From IMG/VR virus record IMGVR_UViG_3300025853_000273, positions 1-36,404 of that record: a DNA stretch of 36,404 bases. One strand, given 5' to 3'. The DNA is from a virus. Position 1 is the stretch's first letter. Every line of letters begins with the position of its first letter. This document shows positions 1 through 6,509 of this stretch, one piece after another. Below the pieces are notes generated by a model. The model was given only the letters and a program-made list of their open reading frames with translations. It had not been told where the DNA came from and did no database searches. The position numbers and the translations under genes were made by a program.

Positions 1-193
1 TAAAGATTTGCACAAAAATTTTCGTTTCCGTCAAATTGCGAACAATATAACCTAACAAAATCAATACGTTAGCCCAAAATATTTCCCTAAGCCCATAAAT
101 ATCCCGGGTTTTTTAAGACACCCCCCACCCCTTTTCGGCGCGCTAAGTACCCCCACCCCCTTCATATTCAAAAATTGGCATAGGAGTCCCAGA
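1..193. other. Non-coding left leader upstream of the terminase genes
   Basis: I see no convincing gene here. The stretch is AT-rich at first (1-115), then has two C-rich blocks described separately, and ends at the terminase promoter. A short minus-strand frame (61-249) has no recognisable content and overlaps the promoter, so I do not call it. Lying directly before the small terminase gene, this is a natural place for a packaging or genome-end signal, but nothing proves that. Confidence 0.5.
119..162. repeat. Paired C-tracts (G-runs on the minus strand)
   Basis: Four cytosine runs occur in 40 bases: C6-A-C4 at 121-131 and C5-A-C5 at 150-160, separated by an 18-base GC-richer spacer containing CGGCGCGC. 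On the minus strand this gives four G-runs of at least four, arranged as two pairs with single-base loops. It is compositionally unlike its surroundings. It may form a folded structure or be a recognition site for packaging; both are inferences. Confidence 0.55.
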
Positions 194-221
194 TTGATAT
201 ATGCGAAAAATTTTTTATAAT
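194..221 (+). promoter_or_regulatory. Sigma70-type promoter for terminase genes
   Basis: TTGATA at 194-199 and a perfect TATAAT at 216-221 are separated by 16 bases. Transcription would start near 228, giving a leader of about 15 bases with the ribosome site AAGGTGG at 231-237 before the ATG at 243. This arrangement supports 243 rather than the upstream in-frame ATG at 201 as the start of the first gene, since 201 lies inside the promoter. Confidence 0.65.
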
Positions 222-242
222 AAGACAAACAAGGTGGGTAAC

Positions 243-833
243 ATGGCAATACACATAGAACCGGAGAAAGGGGTCAAGATGCGCCCCGCTCCAAAGATCA
301 AAGACCTTGCCGTAAAGGCTGGTGCCGCTGCAGAGACCGCGAGATATCTACATGAGAAGGGCTTGGAGATAGAAGCGAATGCAGAGGACAAAGATGTTGC
401 GGCTGCACTTGCCGTATCTTACGCAGAGAACCCTGACAAAACATCTAAAGCAGCTACACCGAAACGGGTGGCTAACTTGACTCCTGCAACACTGCTGATG
501 ACGGACAGGATACTCAAGGACTTCGGACACTCCGTGGTCAAGTCAGCGACACAGGTGCGACATCTTGTCACTAATAAGCTGATCGAAGAGACTGAGAACC
601 CTGATCCACGGATACGCATACGGGCGTTGGAGCTGCTGGGTAAGATCAGTGACGTGGGTTTGTTCGCAGAGAAGTCAGAGGTGACAATAACACACCAGAC
701 GACAGACGACCTGAAGGATAGACTGCGGGAGAAGCTGACACGGCTTGTAAATCCCGAACCAGTAGAAGAAGCCATCGTGATAGACGGCACATCTATAGAT
801 GTGGATAAAGAATTAGGGTTAGACGATGAGTGA
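243..833 (+). CDS. Terminase small subunit (putative)
   Basis: This probably encodes the DNA-recognition subunit of the packaging motor, which binds the packaging site and hands DNA to the large subunit. The 196-residue product has a basic N-terminus (residues 8-20), a central helical region, and a C-terminal segment (about 119-170) with the RIRALELLGKISDVGLF type of sequence that I associate with phage small terminases. The acidic tail could contact the large subunit. The start at 243 is chosen because AAGGTGG lies six bases upstream and the earlier in-frame ATG (201) falls within the promoter. The gene overlaps the large terminase gene by 8 bases. Position and C-terminal sequence are the main evidence; I see no unambiguous helix-turn-helix by eye. 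Confidence 0.7.
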   Translation: MAIHIEPEKGVKMRPAPKIKDLAVKAGAAAETARYLHEKGLEIEANAEDKDVAAALAVSYAENPDKTSKAATPKRVANLTPATLLMTDRILKDFGHSVVKSATQVRHLVTNKLIEETENPDPRIRIRALELLGKISDVGLFAEKSEVTITHQTTDDLKDRLREKLTRLVNPEPVEEAIVIDGTSIDVDKELGLDDE

Positions 834-2388
834 CTTGGCTGTCCTCGCTAAGGACATGGATTTCTCAGAGGCTGACATCCAGCACATGCTGGACAACTTG
901 GACTCATTCAGCCCTGAAGAGCTGGACGAGATCGACAAGATTGTCGGAGAACTCTCCACGAGAAATGCTAACAAGTCTGCGCATGATGACCTGATAGAGT
1001 TCTGTAAGCGGATGCAGCCTGACTACAAGGTGGGTAGGCACCACCGGATACTAGCAAACAAGTTGATGGCGCTAGAGGACGGGTCAGCAGACCGTGTGTG
1101 CGTCAACATACCCCCACGTCACGGCAAATCGCAGCTCGTGTCTATATTCTACCCAGCGTGGTTCCTTGGGAGAAACCCGACAAAGAAGGTGATGATGGTG
1201 TCCCACACCACAGACCTCGCGGTAGACTTCGGACGGAAGGTGCGTAACCTGATAGACGTGGATGACTATAAGGAGATATTTCCAGATGTATCACTCGCGG
1301 TGGACAGTAAATCGGCTGGTAGATGGAATACGAACTTTGGGGGTGAATACTTCGCATGTGGTGTCGGCTCTGCACTGGCTGGGCGTGGTGCTGATTTGCT
1401 TCTTGTGGATGACCCACACTCCGAGCAAGATATCATCAACGGCAACTTTTCAGTTTTTGAAAAAGCATATGAATGGTTCACATTCGGAGCGCGTACTCGA
1501 CTAATGCCCGGTGGGCGTGTGGCTATCGTGCAGACCAGATGGCACATGGACGACCTGACAGGGCGCGTAACTAACGACATGGTCAAGAACGAGCTGGCTG
1601 ACCAGTACGAGATCGTGGAGTTCCCTGCGATTCTCGACGCAGATGACGAGAATGGGAAGCCAATAAAGAAGCCCTTGTGGCCTGAGTTCTTTGATTTGGC
1701 TGCTCTAGAGCGTACAAAAGCCTCTATGCCTGCGTTTCAGTGGAATGCGCAGTACCAACAGCAGCCTACAGCCGAAGAAGCGTCCATAATCAAGCGAGAA
1801 TGGTGGGGAATATGGCCCCACGACAACCCTCCGCCCGTAGAATACGTAATTATGTCCCTCGACGCAGCCGCAGAGAAGCATAACCGTGCCGATTTCACCG
1901 CACTTACCACGTGGGGCGTGTATTTTAACGAGGATGAGAACGCTCATCACCTAATTTTGCTGGATTCTATCAAAGAACGCCTAGAATTTCCCGAATTAAA
2001 GGCAATGTGTATGGACGAGTACCGCAAATGGGAGCCAGATGCGTTCATTGTGGAGAAAAAGTCCGCCGGAACGGCTATATATCAGGAAATGCGGCGTATG
2101 GGGCTACCCGTACAGGAGTATACACCCCACCGTGGGACAGGTGACAAGCTCGCAAGGCTTAATTCTGTGGCAGATATCATTGCATCGGGCATGGCGTGGG
2201 TGCCAGCTACCCGCTGGGCAGACGAGCTAGTTGAGGAGATCGCTGGGTTTCCGTTCATGTCTAACGATGACTTGGTTGATAGCACTGTGATGGCACTACT
2301 GAGGTTCCGTCAGGGCGGGTTTATTCGTCTTCCGACTGACGAGTGGGACGACGAGGCTCCTTACTACCGGAAGAGAGAATACTATTAA
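826..2388 (+). CDS. terL: Terminase large subunit (ATPase/nuclease)
   Basis: This is the packaging motor that pumps DNA into the capsid and cuts it. The 520-residue length is typical of the family. The ATPase domain has a Walker A-type motif PPRHGKS (96-102), a Walker B motif LLLVDDP (191-197) and a coupling-type motif VQTRWHMDDLTG (235-246). The C-terminal nuclease of RNase H fold has acidic residues in SLDAA (D345), FIVEKKSAG (E410) and NDDLVDS (D481/D482/D485), which fit the metal-binding triad. It overlaps the preceding gene by 8 bases (ATGAGTGA), implying coupled translation. The ends look complete. The identification as terminase is secure; which packaging type (headful, cos or terminal repeats) cannot be told from the sequence. 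Confidence 0.96.
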   Translation: MSDLAVLAKDMDFSEADIQHMLDNLDSFSPEELDEIDKIVGELSTRNANKSAHDDLIEFCKRMQPDYKVGRHHRILANKLMALEDGSADRVCVNIPPRHGKSQLVSIFYPAWFLGRNPTKKVMMVSHTTDLAVDFGRKVRNLIDVDDYKEIFPDVSLAVDSKSAGRWNTNFGGEYFACGVGSALAGRGADLLLVDDPHSEQDIINGNFSVFEKAYEWFTFGARTRLMPGGRVAIVQTRWHMDDLTGRVTNDMVKNELADQYEIVEFPAILDADDENGKPIKKPLWPEFFDLAALERTKASMPAFQWNAQYQQQPTAEEASIIKREWWGIWPHDNPPPVEYVIMSLDAAAEKHNRADFTALTTWGVYFNEDENAHHLILLDSIKERLEFPELKAMCMDEYRKWEPDAFIVEKKSAGTAIYQEMRRMGLPVQEYTPHRGTGDKLARLNSVADIIASGMAWVPATRWADELVEEIAGFPFMSNDDLVDSTVMALLRFRQGGFIRLPTDEWDDEAPYYRKREYY

Positions 2389-2418
2389 CGTAGGCTTCGC
2401 ATATTCGTCTATCGCTAC

Positions 2419-2440
2419 ACAGGATAAGAAGTTGTCCTGT
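2419..2440. other. Hairpin between convergent genes
   Basis: ACAGGATAA (2419-2427) pairs with TTGTCCTGT (2432-2440) to give a 9-bp stem with one G-T wobble and the tetraloop GAAG. It lies in the 74-base gap between the end of the large terminase gene and the end of the inverted gene pair. Neither strand has a U-tract after it, so it is not a classical intrinsic terminator. It could protect transcript ends or block converging polymerases. Confidence 0.5.
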
Positions 2441-2462
2441 ATCACTGTACGCAGCCCAACGG

Positions 2463-2930
2463 TTACCATTTTCCAAGATACGAACCAAGGTAGTAGATTC
2501 CTAGCACAACGATAAGCACAGCCATGCCTATACCCGCCGCAGTCGCTAGTGCTTCCATCTGTTCTTCGCGTTTTTGCTCTGCAGCGCGTCTTGCAGCGGC
2601 TCTTTGCTTCCTAGCTTCGGCTTGCCACTGTATCCACCTATCCCATTGGCCAGGTCTTCCATACAAACGGATATAAGATTCGAGTTCTTTGCGCTGTTCT
2701 CTGATTTTTTCGAGCTGTTGAAACTCTTCCCAGTCGCCTTCAGAGCCACCAGCGATAGCTGTGAAAGGACTGTTCTTCTTTTTCTGTACGGCTTCCTTGA
2801 GGTCTTCCTCTGCTGTGAGGAATTTACCAACATTAGACATAAGGTCTGCAGTCTCTTTGCCGTTAGAGATGCAAGTTTTTATCACCGAGTAGGCCGCGTT
2901 GGCGGCGGCAATAGTCTCTAAGATAGCCAT
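2463..2930 (-). CDS. Unknown phage protein with C-terminal membrane segment
   Basis: The 155-residue product has an Ala-rich N-terminal helix (1-20), a central charged helical region, and a strongly basic stretch rich in Arg, Ala and Lys (about 105-125). It ends with a single hydrophobic segment (about 130-152, containing GIGMAVLIVVLGIYYLG) and a short GKW tail. This is a tail-anchored topology with a helical head. Similar architectures occur in small inverted genes of marine phages as far as I recall, without known function. It lies on the opposite strand to all neighbours, three bases behind the 77-residue gene, and both probably share the promoter near 3200. A lysis or membrane role is possible but not shown. 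Confidence 0.7.
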   Translation of the reverse strand: MAILETIAAANAAYSVIKTCISNGKETADLMSNVGKFLTAEEDLKEAVQKKKNSPFTAIAGGSEGDWEEFQQLEKIREQRKELESYIRLYGRPGQWDRWIQWQAEARKQRAAARRAAEQKREEQMEALATAAGIGMAVLIVVLGIYYLGSYLGKW

Positions 2931-2933
2931 AAC

Positions 2934-3167
2934 CTATCTTTCTATGAGTCTATCCAGTTTCCCTTCTAAACGGTCAAGACGGTCAATGACACGATCCATG
3001 TCGGATTGTTGTCGGGCTACAGATACATACTCTTTGGCAACTTCCTCACGAGTACGGTTTAGTAGAACAGTCACACGTTTTAATTCGTCGTGTTGTTGCT
3101 TACACCACCACCCACCTATGGCGATTATAAGACCGATAAGCAAATCTATATAACTTGCCATTTCCAT
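2934..3167 (-). CDS. Small membrane-anchored coiled-coil protein
   Basis: The 77-residue product has an N-terminal hydrophobic segment (about residues 6-22, LLIGLIIAIGGWW) and then a charged amphipathic helix with heptad-like spacing, ending in a DRLDRLEGKLDRLIER-type coil. This is the shape of inner-membrane spanins and of small phage membrane proteins with a free coiled coil. A ribosome site GAGGTG (complement of 3173-3178) precedes the ATG. It is the first gene of the two-gene minus-strand unit. The real lysis cassette lies at 28.7-30.3 kb and has its own spanin-like gene, so this may have a different task such as a host-membrane effect during infection. Function unknown. Confidence 0.7.
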   Translation of the reverse strand: MEMASYIDLLIGLIIAIGGWWCKQQHDELKRVTVLLNRTREEVAKEYVSVARQQSDMDRVIDRLDRLEGKLDRLIER

Positions 3168-3192
3168 GAATACACCTCACTGCTCTCAGACA

Positions 3193-3221
3193 ACTTTACA
3201 CAAAATAGCGTTTTGATTCAA
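3193..3221 (-). promoter_or_regulatory. Candidate promoter for the inverted gene pair
   Basis: Read on the minus strand, TTGAAT (complement of 3216-3221) is followed after 17 bases by TAAAGT (complement of 3193-3198). Transcription would begin near 3186 and give a ~19-base leader carrying GAGGTG. Each hexamer matches consensus at four of six positions, so this is moderate evidence. Its -35 box overlaps the 10-bp palindrome at 3220-3229. Confidence 0.4.
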
Positions 3222-3229
3222 CACGTGTT
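3220..3229. promoter_or_regulatory. Palindrome AACACGTGTT, possible operator
   Basis: This is a perfect 10-bp inverted repeat lying over the -35 box of the minus-strand promoter candidate. It is also within the spacer of a weak plus-strand promoter candidate (TTGATT 3213-3218, TACGAT 3235-3240, 16-base spacer). A dimeric regulator bound here would affect both directions. The site is short, so chance occurrence cannot be excluded. Confidence 0.35.
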
Positions 3230-3288
3230 TGTGGTACGATGGGGCATGTAAGATGGATTCGTTTCATTTTTATGCTCCTCCCTGAACT

Positions 3289-3313
3289 AAGAGGTCTTTA
3301 TGACCTCTTTTTT
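3289..3313 (+). terminator. Intrinsic terminator
   Basis: AAGAGGTC (3289-3296) and GACCTCTT (3302-3309) form an 8-bp perfect stem with a 5-base loop, followed by TTTT and a T-rich stretch. The orientation suits plus-strand transcripts. It would end transcripts coming from the terminase promoter, which would run antisense through the inverted pair, or a short transcript starting near 3247. Confidence 0.8.
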
Positions 3314-3330
3314 CTCGTTATACTACGGGA

Positions 3331-3400
3331 TGAGGCGCAACTCTCCCTTTAGCGTCTCAAGGCGAGGCAGCTCCTCCCCACCAAATGGGTCTGCCTCGCC
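3331..3400 (+). other. Two adjacent hairpins in the portal upstream region
   Basis: TGAGGCGC (3331-3338) pairs with GCGTCTCA (3352-3359), 8 bp with one G-U. One base later GGCGAGGCAG (3361-3370) pairs perfectly with CTGCCTCGCC (3391-3400), 10 bp. The 20-base loop of the second can itself pair CCCA (3377-3380) with TGGG (3386-3389). No U-tract follows, so these are not terminators. They may be a structured RNA, a protein-binding site or a DNA cruciform; no known RNA family is recognised. Confidence 0.55.
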
Positions 3401-3402
3401 AC

Positions 3403-3432
3403 TAGACGTGCTGTAGTACTTTCTGCTACTAT
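3403..3432 (+). promoter_or_regulatory. Candidate promoter for the head-gene operon
   Basis: TAGACG (3403-3408) lies 18 bases upstream of TACTAT (3427-3432), which is preceded directly by TGC, an extended -10 element. Transcription would start near 3439 and the portal ribosome site AGGAG follows at 3451-3455. It lies after the terminator at 3289-3313, so the head operon would need such a promoter. Confidence 0.45.
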
Positions 3433-3461
3433 GGCTTTGTGTACACATTTAGGAGACTGTA

Positions 3462-5873
3462 ATGGCTGTCGAGAAACAGATGGAGCCATCAGACTTAGAC
3501 ATCGAAGGCACAGACGCACAAGAGATTGAAGTAGAGATTGTCAATCCCGATGCCGTGTCCATTGGTACTGACGACGGTGGGATGATAATTGACTTTGAAG
3601 GTAGCTTGACTGAAGAGCTTATTGGCCCTGAACACGATGCTAACCTAGCCGATTTCATCGATGAAGCTATTCTGCAGTCTATGGCATCTGAGCTTGTAGG
3701 TGATTTTGAGTCTGATCGTGAATCTCGACAGGATTGGGCGAGAGCCTACGTCAAAGGTCTTGATCTGCTGGGTATGAAGATTGAAGAGCGCAGCCAGCCG
3801 TGGCAGGGTGCTTCTGGTGTATTCCATCCAGTCCTAACCGAAGCAGTTGTTCGATTCCAAGCGCAGGCAATGGGAGAGTTGTTTCCTGCATCTGGCCCTG
3901 TACGCACGAAGATCATGGGTAAATTGACTCCTGAAAAGATGGATCAGGCTGACAGAATCCAGACAGAGATGAACTATCTTCTGACTGAAGAAATGACAGA
4001 ATACCGCGACGAGACTGAGCAGATGTTGTTCAAGCTACCTCTTGCGGGTTCAGCGTTTAAGAAAGTTTACTATGATCCACTAGAAGATCGCCCTGTGGCT
4101 ATGTTTGTCCCAGCGGAAGACTTCGTTGCGTCCTATGGTGCGTCAGACCTTGCGTCTTGCCCACGGTACACGCACATAATGAAGAAGACCTCTAACGAGA
4201 TACTAGAGCTACAGGTTGCAGGGTTCTACCGTGACGTGGACTTACCAGACCCAGAACCAGATTTCTCAGACATCCAAGAAAAATATGACGAGCTTGATGG
4301 GGAGCATGCAGTCATAGAAGATGATGATCGGCATACAATCCTTGAGATGCATGTCACCATGAACATGCCAGAAGAGTTTGACGATCCAGACGGTATTGCA
4401 CGTCCTTACGTCATCACTATCGACAAGACTTCCCGTGAGATTTTAGCAATCAGACGGAATTGGTATGAAGATGACGCAAAGAAAAAGAAACGACTCCACT
4501 TCGTTCATTACAAATATTTGCCGGGACTTGGCTTCTATGGAACGGGACTTATCCACCTTATCGGGGGATTGGCTAAGTCTGCGACTTCAATACTGCGTCA
4601 GCTCATTGATGCTGGTACATTATCTAATTTGCCAGCAGGTCTTAAAGCTCGTGGTCTCCGCATCAAGGGTGATGACACGCCTCTTATGCCGGGCGAGTTC
4701 AGGGATGTGGATGTTCCGGGTGGGGCTATACGTGATTCGATTACGTTCATCCCTTATAAGGAGCCGTCAGGCGTACTCTACTCGTTACTTGGAAACATTG
4801 TCGAAGAGGGCAGACGTATTGGCTCAGTTGCGGACATCCAAGTAGGCGACATGAACTCACAGGCACCTGTGGGTACGACTTTAGCCCTAATGGAGCGATC
4901 TATGAAGGTGATGAGTGGTGTGCAGGCACGTATGCATGCATCCATGAAAAACGAGTTACGATTACTAGCACGTATCATCCGTGACTATATGCCAGCCGAA
5001 TACGCATACGAGATGGACGGTGACTTTGATCGTCAACGTGATTTTGACGCTCGTGTGGACGTAATTCCTGTTTCCGATCCTAATGCTGCAACCATGTCCC
5101 AAAGAATCATGCAGTATCAAGCGGCGTTGCAGCTATCCCAACAAGCCCCCCAGTTGTATGATATGGGTAAGCTGCATCGTCAAATGCTAGAAGTTCTTGG
5201 TATTCAAGACGCAGATGACATCATCAAACTACCAGAAGATATCAAACCTGCTGATCCTGTGACTGAGAACATGATGCTCTTGAAACAAGAGCCAGTCAAA
5301 GCCTTCAAGTACCAAGACCACGAGGCGCATATCGCAGTCCATATGGCTGCAATGCAAGACCCGAAGATGCGAGAGCTGGTTGGTCAATCACCGTTCGCAC
5401 AAGCGATTGGTCAGGCTATGGCAGCACACGTTACAGAACACGTTGCGTTCCAGTACCGCCGTGAGATTGAGAAGATGCTTGGCGTAGAAATGCCAAATGA
5501 AGATCAACCGCTACCAGAAGATATTGAAATAGAAGTCTCTCGCTTGGCAAAAGATGCCGCAGAAAAGCTACTTCAGAAAGACCAGATGGAAGCGCAACAG
5601 CAGCAAATCCAACAACAGCAGCAAGACCCAGTTGTCCAAATGCAGCAGATGGAATTGCAGATGAAACAGCAAGAGTTGCAGCATAAAATCCAAATGGATA
5701 CAGCTAAACTACAGCTTGATGCAGAACGTATTTCCGCCGAGAACCAACGCGAAGGGGCGCGTCTTGGTGTGAAACTTGCCACCGATCTGGACAAATCACA
5801 ACGTGAAGACCAGAAAGAAGGCGCAAGACTTGGTATTGAAATAGCGAAGGAGTTGACGAAGGGAGATGGATGA
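3462..5873 (+). CDS. Portal protein
   Basis: This forms the ring at one capsid vertex through which DNA enters and leaves. The 803-residue product lies directly after the terminase genes and before scaffold and capsid genes, the standard place. The N-terminus is acidic (to about residue 70), followed by the portal-like core with conserved-looking stretches such as QPWQGASGVFHPV and GFYGTGLIHLIGG. The C-terminus (about 709-803) is a long helical region beginning with a Gln-rich tract and ending in two related heptad units, REGARLGVKLATDL and KEGARLGIEIAKEL. It is larger than most siphovirus portals and nearer to P22-type portals (about 725 residues), whose C-terminus forms a helical barrel. 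AGGAG lies six bases before the ATG. The last 8 bases overlap the next gene. Confidence 0.88.
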   Translation: MAVEKQMEPSDLDIEGTDAQEIEVEIVNPDAVSIGTDDGGMIIDFEGSLTEELIGPEHDANLADFIDEAILQSMASELVGDFESDRESRQDWARAYVKGLDLLGMKIEERSQPWQGASGVFHPVLTEAVVRFQAQAMGELFPASGPVRTKIMGKLTPEKMDQADRIQTEMNYLLTEEMTEYRDETEQMLFKLPLAGSAFKKVYYDPLEDRPVAMFVPAEDFVASYGASDLASCPRYTHIMKKTSNEILELQVAGFYRDVDLPDPEPDFSDIQEKYDELDGEHAVIEDDDRHTILEMHVTMNMPEEFDDPDGIARPYVITIDKTSREILAIRRNWYEDDAKKKKRLHFVHYKYLPGLGFYGTGLIHLIGGLAKSATSILRQLIDAGTLSNLPAGLKARGLRIKGDDTPLMPGEFRDVDVPGGAIRDSITFIPYKEPSGVLYSLLGNIVEEGRRIGSVADIQVGDMNSQAPVGTTLALMERSMKVMSGVQARMHASMKNELRLLARIIRDYMPAEYAYEMDGDFDRQRDFDARVDVIPVSDPNAATMSQRIMQYQAALQLSQQAPQLYDMGKLHRQMLEVLGIQDADDIIKLPEDIKPADPVTENMMLLKQEPVKAFKYQDHEAHIAVHMAAMQDPKMRELVGQSPFAQAIGQAMAAHVTEHVAFQYRREIEKMLGVEMPNEDQPLPEDIEIEVSRLAKDAAEKLLQKDQMEAQQQQIQQQQQDPVVQMQQMELQMKQQELQHKIQMDTAKLQLDAERISAENQREGARLGVKLATDLDKSQREDQKEGARLGIEIAKELTKGDG

Positions 5874-6051
5874 CATTTTCACGCTGTTAAAGCGGAAGAT
5901 CGATGAGTATGAGGAAGATATAAAGAACTTTCTCGCGTCAGGGCAAGCTGAAGACATGGCGATGTATAATCGTATCGTAGGGAGAAACGAGGCACTTCAG
6001 TTTGTAAAACAAGACCTAAGCGAACTTGAGAAGAGATATATTGAACAATAA
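5866..6051 (+). CDS. Small helical protein coupled to portal
   Basis: The 61-residue product is almost entirely predicted helix and charged, with a pattern DEYEEDIKNFLASGQ in its first half and LSELEKRYIEQ at its end. It starts 8 bases inside the portal gene, so it is translated by coupling with portal. Small genes at this position are common in related marine phages, and the product is probably a head-assembly or portal-associated factor. I do not recognise a family. Although short, the overlap, reading-frame integrity and the lack of any other gene in the stretch support it being real. Confidence 0.75.
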   Translation: MDDIFTLLKRKIDEYEEDIKNFLASGQAEDMAMYNRIVGRNEALQFVKQDLSELEKRYIEQ

Positions 6052-6086
6052 CATCTTTTCAGGTAATCTCTAACTTGGGAGAACTT

Positions 6087-6101
6087 CGTGGATAGTCCAC
6101 G
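6087..6101 (+). other. Hairpin in the leader of the GroES-like gene
   Basis: CGTGGA (6087-6092) and TCCACG (6096-6101) form a 6-bp stem with a 3-base loop in the 89-base gap before the co-chaperonin gene. A perfect TATAAT follows at 6119-6124 but I cannot find a matching -35 box at normal spacing. Together they suggest that this gene may have its own control within the head operon, but the evidence is thin. Confidence 0.35.
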
Positions 6102-6140
6102 CAAGGTATCTGTGAACCTATAATCACTGCAAGGTAAAGT

Positions 6141-6509
6141 ATGTATACTGCAAACAAGGAAACAGAGGACAAGGTAGCCTCTAAACTACCTAAACCACAA
6201 GGATACAAAATCCTTATTGGCGTACCAGAAATGAGTGACAAGACCGAAGGTGGGGTTATTATGCCAGACGGTCTTAAATCTGCAGAAGAAACAGCATCTA
6301 TTATTGGTTTTGTAATGGCATTAGGCCCAGATGCGTATGCAGATGAATCAAAATTTCCAAATGGGGCTTTCTGTAAAGAAGGTGACTTTGTAATCTTTCG
6401 ATCCTATTCAGGCACTCGATTCAAGATTCATGGAAAAGAGTTCAGACTTATTAACGACGACACTGTAGAAGCAGTAGTCGATGATCCACGGGGGTACGCA
6501 AGAGCATGA
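6141..6509 (+). CDS. GroES-like co-chaperonin
   Basis: The 122-residue product resembles the lid of the GroEL folding chamber. Phage versions, such as T4 Gp31, replace host GroES and let GroEL fold the large capsid protein. Features visible are the N-terminal strand KPQGYKILIGVP (18-29), a mobile-loop region with GGVIMPDG (37-44) that would dock on GroEL, a GFVMALGPDAY strand and turn (56-66), and the barrel strand GDFVIFRSYSGTRF (81-94). The length is about 25 residues more than bacterial GroES (about 97). It sits between portal and scaffold, consistent with a role in capsid protein folding. AAGG precedes the ATG. The stop overlaps the scaffold start as ATGA. Confidence 0.85.
   Translation: MYTANKETEDKVASKLPKPQGYKILIGVPEMSDKTEGGVIMPDGLKSAEETASIIGFVMALGPDAYADESKFPNGAFCKEGDFVIFRSYSGTRFKIHGKEFRLINDDTVEAVVDDPRGYARA

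Noticed and set aside
201-242. Upstream ATG giving a 14-residue longer small terminase
   Set aside because: It lies between the -35 and -10 boxes of the promoter at 194-221 and has no ribosome site, while ATG 243 has AAGGTGG at good spacing.
2419-2440. Bidirectional intrinsic terminator between terminase and the inverted pair
   Set aside because: The stem is good, but neither strand has a U-tract after it, so I list it as a hairpin without terminator status.
6119-6124. TATAAT before the GroES-like gene as a full promoter
   Set aside because: No -35 box at 15-19 bases and no extended -10 TG, so I mention it only as part of the leader.
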